This document shows positions 18,332 to 26,629 of a DNA stretch of 64,000 bases, in pieces; position 1 is the first letter of the stretch; every line of letters starts with the position of its first letter. The translations under genes and the position numbers were made by a program. The stretch lies in the NCBI GenBank assembly GCA_964615375.1, contig CAZTOW010000027.1, positions 62,001 to 126,000 of the forward strand, given 5' to 3'. The DNA is from CAZKWG01 sp964615375 (GTDB lineage: Bacteria; Myxococcota_A; UBA796; CAZKWG01). The notes below the pieces were generated by a model. The model was not told where the DNA came from and did no database searches. It saw only the letters and a program-made list of their open reading frames with translations.

Positions 18332-20461
18332 TCAGGGGTGCGCGATGACGACGAGGGCGGGGGCCCGCTCCAGCGTCGCGCGCAGGCACAGCGCGAGGTT
18401 CTCCGGGTCCAGGGCCGCGAAGCTCTCGTCCAGGACGACGAGCTCGGCCCGCTGGAGCAGGGCGCGCGCCAGGTAGAGCCGGCTCTTCTCGCCGTGGGAG
18501 AGCTGCCAGCCCGTCTCGCCCACCATCTGCTGGAGCCCGGCCGGCATGCGGTCCAGCAGCGGGCCCAGCCCCAGGGCCTGGCAGAGCTCGCCGGCCTCCT
18601 CCAGGTCCCTGGTGGTGGGCGGCCAGCCGCGCCCCAGCAGGAGGTTGAAGGCGAAGGTGCCCGTGAGGACATGGTTCTCGTGGAACTGGGGAGCCGCCGA
18701 CACCCGCCGCCGCCAGCCCGCCGATCCCAGCGTGGCGCGGTCCAGCCCCTGGAGCAGCAGGAGCCCGGAGCCGGGCGTGCGCAGGCCCACCAGCAGGCTG
18801 GCCAGCGTGGACTTCCCGCCCCCGGAGGGCCCCTCCAGCAGCACCCGGTCCCCGCGCCGGATGACCAGGGAGACCCCGCTCAGCACCGGCTCGCCCTGGG
18901 GACGCCAGGCGAAGCGCAGATCGTGGGCCTCCAGCACCGGGCGCTGCTCGCCGCCGCCCGCCTCCAGGAAGAGCAGCGTGGGCGCGGCCCGCACGTCCTC
19001 CCGCGCCGCGGCGTGGAAGAGGGGCGCGACCTGGCTCCAGGCGATCCAGGCCCCGCCGAGCGAGCTCACGCCCGCCCCCAGCGAAGAGAGCGCCCCCAGC
19101 GCCATCATCACCCCGCCCACCGCCACGGCCAGCGCCGCCGGGTCCTCTCCCGCCACGAAGCCGGGGGCGAGGCCCAGCAGGCCCAGCAGCATCCAGCCGC
19201 GGGGCAGCACGGCGCTGGTCAGCGCGGTCCATCCGTCCATGCCCCGCCCGTCGCGCAGGTAGCGGGTGAGCGCCTCGTCCTCGCCCTCGTGCCAGCGCTC
19301 GGGGCGCTGCTGGGCGAGCCGGGTGCGGTGGCCGACCATGCGCTCGACGAGCTCGTGCGTGAGCTCCAGCCGGGTGCGCGTCCAGCGAGCCCGCGCGCCC
19401 AGGGCCAGCGCGGTCAGCCCGCAGGCCACGAGGCCCCAGACCCCCAGCAGCCCGACGCGCAGGAGCCCGCCCTCTCCCTGAGAGAGGACCCAGCCCGCCA
19501 TGGCGAGCTCGACCAGCGCGATCACCGCCAGCAGCCCGCCGCCCAGGGCCAGGGACTCCACCGCCTCCGACTCGATGACCCGGCCCAGGAGCTGCCCGGC
19601 GCCCTGGTGCCGCACCTCCTCCGGCCCGAGGCGCAGGGCCCCGACCAGCAGGCGCCGCTTGAGCACCGCCCCGAAGCCCAGGGACAACAACCCCTGGGCG
19701 TAGACCGTGACCATGCGGAAGGGGACGGCGCTGAGCAGCAGCAGGGCCCAGGCGGCGAGCCAGCCCAGCTGAAGCTCGCCGGAGAGCGCCCCCCGCCCGA
19801 GCGTGGCCCAGGCCCCCAGCAGCAGCGCGTACTCCACGGCGTGGGCGCCCAGCAGCCCGCCGAAGGCCCGGATCACCCCGGCGGCGCGGAGCTGCGGCAG
19901 GAGGGCGGCGGAGGGCGGGATGCGCAGCAGCCAGCAACCTTGGAGGTAGGCGCCGGCGAGGAGCTGGCGCATCAGCTCGCGCTCCACCGGGGGGCGGCGC
20001 TCCGGCGCCACGCCCGCGGCGTCCAGGAGGCGGGTCACGGCGCCCCGGTGCGGGCGCTCCAGGGGCGCGCACAGGGCCCGCGCCACGACGGAGACGTCCA
20101 CCGGGACCACCCGCAGGTCCGGCCCCAGGGCCAGCACGCGCCCCCGCTCGCCGCGGAGCAGGGCCAGCAGCCCGGGCTCGGGGTCGGGCGTCCAGAGCAG
20201 GGCGGGGCCGGCGCGGAGGATCATGCTCTCCACGTCGGGGTAAGGCGAGCTCACGCCCTCCACCTCGACCTCCAGGAAATTCCCGGCGGCCTCCAGCCAG
20301 CGGTCGAGCGCCTCCGGGTCGCCCACCACCTCGGCGGGGGGGCGGGCCAGGGGCGGGGCGTCGCGCGCGGGCAGGCCCGCCCGGCGAGCCAGCGCCTCGA
20401 GCGCCACCCCGGCGCTCTCCCGCGGCCAGACGGGGAGCAGCGTCGGCGCGGGCGCGCTCAT
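18332..20461 (-). CDS. ABC transporter permease/ATPase, NHLM-bacteriocin-export-like second subunit
   Basis: 709 residues. An unusual N-terminal region of about 160 residues with no peptidase residues, a membrane domain of about six helices (about 190-480) and a nucleotide-binding domain: Walker A LEGPSGGGKSTLA, signature LSHGEKSRLYLARAL, Walker B LVVLDESFAALDP and H-loop VVIAHP. The chain stops right after the H-loop, lacking the last 30-40 residues of a usual NBD. Its start overlaps the stop of the C39-ABC gene by 4 bases (ATGA). Paired C39-ABC and ABC genes are the pattern of NHLM-type peptide export; the cargo peptide is not in view. Confidence 0.85.
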   Translation of the reverse strand: MSAPAPTLLPVWPRESAGVALEALARRAGLPARDAPPLARPPAEVVGDPEALDRWLEAAGNFLEVEVEGVSSPYPDVESMILRAGPALLWTPDPEPGLLALLRGERGRVLALGPDLRVVPVDVSVVARALCAPLERPHRGAVTRLLDAAGVAPERRPPVERELMRQLLAGAYLQGCWLLRIPPSAALLPQLRAAGVIRAFGGLLGAHAVEYALLLGAWATLGRGALSGELQLGWLAAWALLLLSAVPFRMVTVYAQGLLSLGFGAVLKRRLLVGALRLGPEEVRHQGAGQLLGRVIESEAVESLALGGGLLAVIALVELAMAGWVLSQGEGGLLRVGLLGVWGLVACGLTALALGARARWTRTRLELTHELVERMVGHRTRLAQQRPERWHEGEDEALTRYLRDGRGMDGWTALTSAVLPRGWMLLGLLGLAPGFVAGEDPAALAVAVGGVMMALGALSSLGAGVSSLGGAWIAWSQVAPLFHAAAREDVRAAPTLLFLEAGGGEQRPVLEAHDLRFAWRPQGEPVLSGVSLVIRRGDRVLLEGPSGGGKSTLASLLVGLRTPGSGLLLLQGLDRATLGSAGWRRRVSAAPQFHENHVLTGTFAFNLLLGRGWPPTTRDLEEAGELCQALGLGPLLDRMPAGLQQMVGETGWQLSHGEKSRLYLARALLQRAELVVLDESFAALDPENLALCLRATLERAPALVVIAHP

Positions 20462-23229
20462 GGCGGCTCCGCGGCGGGCTGCTCGGTCAGGCGACCCGAT
20501 CCCAGCACCAGGCGACGCCAGCGCGCGCTGCCCCAGAGCCCGCGGCGGACGTCACCCTCGGCGTCCAGGAGGGCGCGGTAGCGGCTCTCCGGGTCCGCCG
20601 CCAGCAGCGCGGGCGGGGCGTCCTCCACCACGCGACCGCCCTCGACCACCAGCACGCGCGGAAAATCGAAGGTGTCGCCCACGTCGTGCGTCACACAGAG
20701 GAGGGTGGCCCCGTGCCAGCGCCGCCGCGCCCGCGCCAGCAGCGCGTGGCGTCGGTCGCGGTCCAGCCCGCGGAAGGGCTCGTCCAGCAGCACGAGGCGC
20801 GCGTCCCCGCGCAGCGCCGCCCGCCCCAGCCGCACGCGCTGGCCCTGCCCGCCCGAGAGCAGCGCCCCGCCCTCTCCCAGCCGGGTGGCGAGCCCGTCGG
20901 GCAGGCGCTCCAGCACGTCGCGCAGGTCGGCGGTCTCCATCGCCTCGCTCAGCGCGGCGGCCTCCTCCGGGTCCGCGCCGTAGAGCAGGTTCTCCAGGAA
21001 GGGCTGGTTCCAGAGCTGCACGGCCGGGTCCACCCAGGCGGTCTCGCGCCGCAGCCGCGCCAGGCGCTCGCCCTCCAGCGGCTCGCCGTCCACCAGCACC
21101 CGACCCTCCGACGCGCGGTGCCAGCCCAGCAGCAGGCCGAGGAAGCTCGACTTCCCCGCCCCGGAGGAGCCGACCACTGCGACGTGCTCGCCCGGCTCCA
21201 GGCGCAGGTCCAGGTCGGTCAGGATCCGGTGCCCGGCGGCCAGCACGCCCACGCCCTCGAAGGCCAGCGCCACCCCCGGGCTCGGCGCGGCGGGGCTGGA
21301 GGCCACCGGCCCGATCCCGTCGGTCTCGTCGGGGGCCCCGAGCGGCTCCAGCAGGCGCAGGGTCACGTTGCGCAGGCCCGGGTACTGCCGCGAGGCCTGG
21401 GCCACGGCCTGCCCCAGCGCGGGCATGCTCAGCGCCCACCAGGCCAGCAGCAGCACGCCCCCGCCCGTGGGGTTCAGCAGGAGCCAGGCCAGGAGCAGCG
21501 CCCCGGCGATGCTGAAGCCGATCAGCGCCTGGGCGCCCTCCACCCCCACCGCCACGCGCTGGGCGTCCAGGCCGGCGCGGGTCCAGGCCGTGAGCAGGCT
21601 CTCGTGCTGGCGCCGCACGGCCGCCTCCGCCCCGTGCGTGCGCACCGCCGTCAGGCCCAGGAGCGCGTCCAGGTAGAAGCGGCTCAAGGAGCCGAGGTGC
21701 GTGCGGAATCGCAGATCCCGCTCCGTGAGCACGGGCTGGATGGCCAGCGGCAGCGCCACGCTGGCCACAGCCGCCAGGAGGGCCAGCGGGGTCAGGCGCG
21801 GGTCGAGCCAGGCGATGCCCGCGGCGGTGAACAGCAGGGCCAGGGCCGCGCGCAGCAGCCCGACGCCGAGGTTGGGCAGGGCCCGCACGATGTGGGCGCT
21901 GTGTCCGCGCTCCGCCATGTCCGAGGTCGGCCGACTCTGCAGGTAGCGGTCGCCGAGGCGGGGGATCTTCTCCTGGAAGGCCACCCGCAGGCGCAGCTCC
22001 AGGAGGCGCCCCATGCGCAGGGACAGGCTGGCCAGCCCCCACTCGACGCCCAGCAGGCCAAGCGCGAAGAGCCCGAGCATCCCCAGGCCCGAGGCCCGCT
22101 GGAGCCCGAGCTCCAGGCTGCCGCCCAGGTCCAGCAGGCCGCGCAGCAGCAGGGCCTCCACCATCACGCCGAGCGCGGCGATGGTGGCCGCCCCCACCAG
22201 GACCGCGGGCGAGAGGAGCCCGTCGGCGCGGAGCGTGTCCAGCAGGTCCTGGAGCGGGCGGGCGGGCGGCTCGGAGAGCGCGGCGGCGAGCGCGGGCGAC
22301 AGGGGCGGGGGCGGGGGCTCCTCTCCAGACTCCTCGGCTTCGGGCGGGGGCTCCTCCGCGCCGAGCGGGTCGGGCGACTCGGGCTCATCCAGCGGATCCT
22401 CGCCCGGGGGGAGCTCGCGCTGAACGCCGCGCACCCGCACCAGCACGGCCCCCCGCACCAGCATCGCCCCGCCCGCCTCGGGTCGGTCATCGGGCGCGGC
22501 GAACCACATCAGCCGGGGGATCAGGGTCAGGGCGGAGGCCGGATCGGCCAGGGCGCGCTCCACCAGCGCGCGGACGAGACCGGCGGCCTCCTGCCCCCGG
22601 CGCACGCCGCCCGCCTTCGCCAGGGCCTCGAACATGCGCGTCACGGCGTCCAACACAGGGAGCCCAAGCTGCGACGGGTCGGCGTCCGCTCGCGTCACGA
22701 GGCGCGCGATCTCCTCGGCGCCGAGCCCGAGCACGCCCAGCCGCTCGCGCAGCCTGCCCAGGAAGCGTCGCGAGCGCAGATAGGGCCGCACCGCCTCCAA
22801 GGGCAGGTGCATGGCATGCAGGTACAGATCGGCGCGGAAGCGGTCGATGTGGATCCAGCGCCTCCCCAGGCCCGGATCCATGACCTGCACCCAGGGCCCC
22901 ACCAGGCTCCAGACGACGACGAAGTGCGTCTGGCCATCCGGGTGTCGAATGACGATCAGCGCGGGCAGGTAGTCGGAGCGCTCGCTGAAGACGTGATCCT
23001 CGGGGACGATGACCTGCTCTACGGCGAGGCCCAGCTGTCGCGCGATATCCTCCAACGTGTCGATGGAGGTTCCGTCCACGTCCGTCTGGCACGCCTCGCG
23101 CAGCCGTCCATAGCTGACAGAGACGTGAAAGCCCTCCAGCAGCGCCTTGAGGCTGGCGGGACCGCAGTCCATCGCCGAGGTCTGGACGACCTCCGGCACG
23201 ATCCAGCGGCGACGCGACCGGCGCGACAT
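20458..23229 (-). CDS. Peptidase C39-containing ABC transporter (PCAT-type peptide exporter)
   Basis: 923 residues from the ATG at 23229; upstream in-frame codons would precede the peptidase with an unrelated Arg-rich leader. The N-terminal C39 peptidase is intact: Gln16 and Cys22 in VVQTSAMDCGPASL, His102 in GQTHFVVV, Asp118 in VMDPGLG. A long insert (about 150-330) ends in an acidic Pro/Glu linker. The membrane domain (about 340-640) and an NBD (GSSGAGKSSF, LSGGQGQRVRLGRAAL, RLVLLDEPF, CVTHDVGDTF) follow. PCATs cleave double-Gly leaders and export the peptide. Coupled to the second ABC subunit, so they probably act as a heterodimer. Confidence 0.9.
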   Translation of the reverse strand: MSRRSRRRWIVPEVVQTSAMDCGPASLKALLEGFHVSVSYGRLREACQTDVDGTSIDTLEDIARQLGLAVEQVIVPEDHVFSERSDYLPALIVIRHPDGQTHFVVVWSLVGPWVQVMDPGLGRRWIHIDRFRADLYLHAMHLPLEAVRPYLRSRRFLGRLRERLGVLGLGAEEIARLVTRADADPSQLGLPVLDAVTRMFEALAKAGGVRRGQEAAGLVRALVERALADPASALTLIPRLMWFAAPDDRPEAGGAMLVRGAVLVRVRGVQRELPPGEDPLDEPESPDPLGAEEPPPEAEESGEEPPPPPLSPALAAALSEPPARPLQDLLDTLRADGLLSPAVLVGAATIAALGVMVEALLLRGLLDLGGSLELGLQRASGLGMLGLFALGLLGVEWGLASLSLRMGRLLELRLRVAFQEKIPRLGDRYLQSRPTSDMAERGHSAHIVRALPNLGVGLLRAALALLFTAAGIAWLDPRLTPLALLAAVASVALPLAIQPVLTERDLRFRTHLGSLSRFYLDALLGLTAVRTHGAEAAVRRQHESLLTAWTRAGLDAQRVAVGVEGAQALIGFSIAGALLLAWLLLNPTGGGVLLLAWWALSMPALGQAVAQASRQYPGLRNVTLRLLEPLGAPDETDGIGPVASSPAAPSPGVALAFEGVGVLAAGHRILTDLDLRLEPGEHVAVVGSSGAGKSSFLGLLLGWHRASEGRVLVDGEPLEGERLARLRRETAWVDPAVQLWNQPFLENLLYGADPEEAAALSEAMETADLRDVLERLPDGLATRLGEGGALLSGGQGQRVRLGRAALRGDARLVLLDEPFRGLDRDRRHALLARARRRWHGATLLCVTHDVGDTFDFPRVLVVEGGRVVEDAPPALLAADPESRYRALLDAEGDVRRGLWGSARWRRLVLGSGRLTEQPAAEPP

Positions 23230-23322
23230 CAGGCGTCCCCGGCCGCGGATGCGGCAGAGATGGGCACGGAGACACGGAGGGAGGGGCGGCGCACCCTGCC
23301 TCTTATTCCACTGGCACAGCAC

Positions 23323-23351
23323 TTGTCCACGCGCCCGATCTACGTTACACT
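23323..23351 (+). promoter_or_regulatory. Candidate sigma70-type promoter for the small winged-helix-like gene
   Basis: TTGTCC (23323-23328) and TACACT (23346-23351), 17-base spacer, 4/6 matches each. It lies in the divergent gap between the exporter operon and the 75-residue protein gene, leaving a 5-prime leader of about 90 bases. Confidence 0.45.
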
Positions 23352-23402
23352 CAGAGCGGAGCCCTCTGTGGCTCCGGTGGCGAGCTCAAAGAGCATCGTG
23401 AT

Positions 23403-23418
23403 CGCGAGACCTCTCGCG
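23403..23418. promoter_or_regulatory. Small dyad in the divergent leader, operator candidate
   Basis: CGCGAG-ACCT-CTCGCG is a perfect 6-bp dyad with a 4-base centre, between the predicted promoter and the start codon at 23451. It may be an operator for autoregulation by the encoded winged-helix-like protein, or an RNA hairpin in the leader. Confidence 0.35.
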
Positions 23419-23450
23419 TCAGTGGCCGACGTGTGACCATGGAGGAGCAG

Positions 23451-23678
23451 ATGGGTGAGCTGATCCCTGGGAGTGTGGAGTATACCGTACTTTTGTACAG
23501 TGTCAGCGAGCCGGGCGCGTGGCGCGAGGACGACATCGCCGACGACCTCCCGGACGGTGATCTCGAGCAGGTGAGGTCCGCGGTGCAGGGCCTCCTCGCG
23601 CGCGGCCTCATCCATCGGAACAGCACAGACGAGCGCCTCTGGCCGCTCCGGGCCGGTCGAGAGGTCATACAGCGCTGA
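23451..23678 (+). CDS. Small winged-helix-like protein, possible regulator of the exporter operon
   Basis: 75 residues from the ATG at 23451, which has a strong GGAGGAG Shine-Dalgarno 3-5 bases upstream; earlier GTG/ATG codons at 23433 and 23439 lack one. The pattern of a first helix (SVEYTVLLYSVSEPG), an acidic second helix (REDDIADDLPDG), a third helix (LEQVRSAVQGLLARGLIHRN) and a short wing (ERLWPLRAGREVI) resembles a winged helix-turn-helix fold. It has no double-Gly leader motif and so is not an obvious substrate of the neighbouring C39 exporter. Divergent placement and the dyad in its leader suggest a regulator; this is inference. Confidence 0.55.
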   Translation: MGELIPGSVEYTVLLYSVSEPGAWREDDIADDLPDGDLEQVRSAVQGLLARGLIHRNSTDERLWPLRAGREVIQR

Positions 23679-23703
23679 GAGGCGCCGACGGCGTTCGTCT
23701 GCG

Positions 23704-25176
23704 CTAGCTTCCGAAGCCGCTTCGTTTCGTGCCGCGACGGGCCCGAGACACGGTGAACGCGGCGAGGAGAAGCGTAGACAGGGACGTCCGCGGGCTGGAC
23801 CTCGTGGCGCATGCGCACTCCTTGGAGGAGAGCTCATAGGAGATCTCCCCCTCTGTGGCGGTGTCTGCGCTGTCTCCGGGCGTCTCGCCGCCCTCTCCGC
23901 CCCCCTCTCCGCCGCTGTCTCCACCCGGCGAAGCCTCGGGCCGCTCGCCCCCGCGCAGGACGTGGAGCACCCCCCGCCCCATCGTCTCGCCCAGCGCGGT
24001 GACGAGGGTGTCGGCGTACCCGTCGCCGTCCAGGTCCCCTCCCCCGTCCATGGCGAAGCCGAGCCAGTCCTGGGTGCCCTCGGCGCCCACGCTCAGGCTC
24101 CCCTCGGCGTCCGCCAGCCCGCCCGGCGCGCCCCAGAGCGTGTGGAGGGCTCCCCGCCCGCGCTGGTGGAAGTAGGCCCCCACCAACAGATCGGCGTGAC
24201 CGTCCGCGTCGATGTCCCCCGGGCCCGCGAGCGCGGCGCCGTAGGCGGAGAACTCCGACGGGCCGGACAGCGTGCTCGCCAGCGTGGGCGCGCCGTCCGC
24301 GCTCCCCAGGTAGACGAAGGTGGAGCCCAGATCCTCGGTCCCGCCCGGCGCGCCCACCGCGAGCTCGCCGAGCCCGTCCCCGTCCAGGTCGCCGAGGCCC
24401 GCCACGGCCGCCCCGAAGTTCAACCCCTCGGACCCGTCCGCCAGGCGCGCGTCCGACTCGCCGCCGGGGCCCTCGACCCCGCCCAGGAAGAGGTGGACCT
24501 CCCCCGCACCGTTGGCCTTGCGCGCCCCCACCAGCAGATCGGCGTAGCCGTCGCCGTTCATGTCCCCTGCGCCGCTGAGCGCCCCGCCGAAGGCCCCCGC
24601 CGGGCTCACGCCGGAGAGGGTGCGGTCCTGCTCGGCGGGCAGCCCCTCGGCGGATCCGTAGAAGAGGAGGGTGAGCCCCAGATCCTCCTCGCTCTCCTGG
24701 GATCCGACCGCCAGGTCGTCGTAGCCGTCCCCGTTCATGTCCCCGGCGGCGGCGATCTCCTCGCCCACGGTGGCGTCGCAGGCGGGGCCGCTGATCCGGT
24801 GGGGGGTGGCCAGGTCCAGCCCGCCGCGGGCGCCCAGGTAGACGTAGACCATCCCCGCGCAGGAGCGCTCGCCCACGGCCAGATCGGCGAGCCCGTCCCC
24901 GTCCACGTCCCCGGCCGCGGAGACCTCCACGGCGTAGTCGCCCTCCTCGTCGAGGCTGTACAGCTCCTGGTCCGGCGGGTTGGCCAGCTCGCCCGCGCCG
25001 CCCAGGTACAGGTAGGCGCGCGCGCCCTCGCTGCCCGGCGCGCCCACCAGCGCGTCGTCGTAGCCGTCGCCGTTGACGTCCCCGGGGCCCGCCACGGCCA
25101 TGCCGTACCACAGGCTCTCCGAGGGTGATCCGATCTCCTCCGCTACAGCCAGCGCGCACAGCAGGAGCAGGGTCAT
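23704..25176 (-). CDS. FG-GAP repeat surface protein with C-terminal sorting tail
   Basis: 490 residues from the ATG at 25176, giving a short signal peptide (MTLLLLCALAVA). Seven or so FG-GAP blades follow, each with GPGDVNGDGYDD / GDLDGDGLGE Ca-binding loops about 60 residues apart, forming a predicted integrin-alpha-like propeller. An Asp/Gly/Ser spacer (GGDSGGEGGGEGG) leads to a degenerate MYXO-CTERM-like tail (ECACATRSSP, hydrophobic run, RARRG) extended by about ten residues. Predicted surface protein; ligand unknown. Same strand as, and 17 bases after, the phosphoesterase gene. Confidence 0.85.
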   Translation of the reverse strand: MTLLLLCALAVAEEIGSPSESLWYGMAVAGPGDVNGDGYDDALVGAPGSEGARAYLYLGGAGELANPPDQELYSLDEEGDYAVEVSAAGDVDGDGLADLAVGERSCAGMVYVYLGARGGLDLATPHRISGPACDATVGEEIAAAGDMNGDGYDDLAVGSQESEEDLGLTLLFYGSAEGLPAEQDRTLSGVSPAGAFGGALSGAGDMNGDGYADLLVGARKANGAGEVHLFLGGVEGPGGESDARLADGSEGLNFGAAVAGLGDLDGDGLGELAVGAPGGTEDLGSTFVYLGSADGAPTLASTLSGPSEFSAYGAALAGPGDIDADGHADLLVGAYFHQRGRGALHTLWGAPGGLADAEGSLSVGAEGTQDWLGFAMDGGGDLDGDGYADTLVTALGETMGRGVLHVLRGGERPEASPGGDSGGEGGGEGGETPGDSADTATEGEISYELSSKECACATRSSPRTSLSTLLLAAFTVSRARRGTKRSGFGS

Positions 25177-25193
25177 GGGGCCTCCCGACGGGA

Positions 25194-26015
25194 TCAGGCC
25201 TCCGGGTAGAGCTGGAGGATCTCCCGCCCAGGGGCCAGATCGTACACGCTCTCGTAGCGAGCCGACAGGTCCAGGAGCAGGTATCGCTTCTGGGCGCGCG
25301 TGGTGCCGAAGATCGCCATGCCGAGCTGGTTGCGCTCCTCGATGTACCAGCCCTTGGGGTCGATCTCGTGCCCGTGGACCACGAAGCGGAGCGGGGCGCT
25401 GCCCTCGGAGCAGGCGGCGAGCAGGCGGTCGGTGGTCTCGGGAGGCTGGCAGCGCGGGCGCAGCAGGCCGGAGAGCAGGGCGTGGTGCTCGGCGCGGGTC
25501 GCTGGGAGCGCCACGGCCTCCAGGTCCTCGGGGCGCTCGAAGACCGCGTCGGGGCAGGCGTGCGCCAGCAGCGCGCCGCAGGGCGTGGCCACCAGCAGCG
25601 GGGCCCGCGCCAGCAGCAGATCCAGGGCCTCGTGCCCCCGCGCGCTCATGGAGCCCTCGAGGTGAGCCGCCTCGTCCGCCCAGAACTTGCGGGTGGGCAC
25701 GCCGCCCAGGTGCGCCCACTCGTGGTTGCCCAGCAGCACGTGGACCTGGCCCGGGACGTGGTCCTGCAGGTGGACGAAGCCCTGCACCAGCGCGTCGGAG
25801 GCGTCGTCGAAGTCGTAGAGGTCCGGCCAGCGGGCGCGGGCGCGGGGGTCCGGCCCGTGGACGACGTCCCCGAGCTGCACCCACTGGGCGTCGGGGTCGT
25901 CCGTCAGCAGCTCGGTGAACAGCGCGCGCAGGCGGAGGAAGTCCTCCTCGTTGCCGTGGATGTCCGGGCTGACGAGGAGCCTGCCGCGCGCGGGGAGCCG
26001 GTGGAGGCGAGCCAT
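25194..26015 (-). CDS. Calcineurin-like (PPP-type) metallophosphoesterase
   Basis: 273 residues from the ATG at 26015. Metal-binding motifs in order: SPDIHGNEEDF (DxH), VQLGDVVHG (GDxxxR-like), LLGNHEWAHL (GNHE), and RFVVHGHEID (GHE). The layout is that of bacterial PPP phosphatases / diadenosine-tetraphosphatase-like enzymes. They dephosphorylate Ser/Thr/Tyr or nucleotides in the cytoplasm with Mn or Fe. In a kinase-rich genome, opposition to Hanks kinases is plausible but not shown. Divergent from the SRPBCC gene, 107 bases apart. Confidence 0.85.
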   Translation of the reverse strand: MARLHRLPARGRLLVSPDIHGNEEDFLRLRALFTELLTDDPDAQWVQLGDVVHGPDPRARARWPDLYDFDDASDALVQGFVHLQDHVPGQVHVLLGNHEWAHLGGVPTRKFWADEAAHLEGSMSARGHEALDLLLARAPLLVATPCGALLAHACPDAVFERPEDLEAVALPATRAEHHALLSGLLRPRCQPPETTDRLLAACSEGSAPLRFVVHGHEIDPKGWYIEERNQLGMAIFGTTRAQKRYLLLDLSARYESVYDLAPGREILQLYPEA

Positions 26016-26122
26016 GGGGGACAGCAGCGTGCGGCAGACGGGGCGGGCTGTCAAGAGGTGCGCGAGCGCCGATCCCAGCCACCGCTCCCGTCGTATCTTC
26101 TGCTCCCCGCCTCGGAGCCCGC

Positions 26123-26602
26123 ATGCCCTGGACCTGCCGCCCCGTCGAGCTCGACTTCGTCGAGCGCGCTCCACACGAGTTCCTCACCGAGGCGGAGCTC
26201 CCCGCCCCGCCCGAGCGCGTCTTCGAGGTCCTGGCGGACATCGACTCCTGGCCGCGCTGGTTCGACGACATGCGGGCCGCGCGCTGGACCGGGACCCAGA
26301 AGAGCGGCGTGGGCGCCACCCGCGAGATGACCCTGGGCATCATCCGGGTGGACGAGACCATGCTCTGCTGGGAGCCCGGCCGCCGCTTCTCCTTCCGCAT
26401 CGACACGGGCACCCTGCCCCTGCTGCGGGCCATGGTGGAGGACTGGCAGCTGAGGCCCACGCAGAACGGCACGCATCTGGTCTGGCGGGTGGGCTACGAC
26501 CCGAGCCTGCTCACCCGCCTGGTCCACCCCATCGCCCGCGCCATCTTCGGGCGGCAGTTCCGGCGGACGGCCGAGGGTTTGAAGCGCTACCTGGCGGCCT
26601 GA
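26123..26602 (+). CDS. SRPBCC / polyketide-cyclase-like protein
   Basis: 159 residues with the START-like helix-grip fold pattern: FLTEAELPAPPERVFEVLADIDSWPRWFDDM at the N-terminus (split across strands beta1, helix alpha1), central strands (REMTLGIIRVDETML) and a long C-terminal helix (FGRQFRRTAEGLKRYLAA). Family members bind hydrophobic ligands or act as cyclases or activators; nothing here identifies the ligand. No signal peptide. Good start at 26123, just after a GC-rich leader. Confidence 0.8.
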   Translation: MPWTCRPVELDFVERAPHEFLTEAELPAPPERVFEVLADIDSWPRWFDDMRAARWTGTQKSGVGATREMTLGIIRVDETMLCWEPGRRFSFRIDTGTLPLLRAMVEDWQLRPTQNGTHLVWRVGYDPSLLTRLVHPIARAIFGRQFRRTAEGLKRYLAA

Positions 26603-26629
26603 GCGCCTGGAGGCCTGAACGTCGCGGCC

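Noticed and set aside
18325..18338. Perfect 14-bp palindrome CCCCTGATCAGGGG between convergent genes
   Set aside because: Self-complementary without a loop and without a T-run; no evidence that it is a terminator. It may be chance or a protein site.
23433..23678. Exported bacteriocin-like precursor of the C39 exporter
   Set aside because: The small protein has no double-Gly motif or leader-core layout and resembles a winged helix.
23340..23924. Minus-strand frame of 194 codons opposite the small winged-helix-like gene
   Set aside because: No RBS and no domain; it overlaps the C-terminus of the FG-GAP gene as well. The + strand gene has a clear Shine-Dalgarno and fold pattern.
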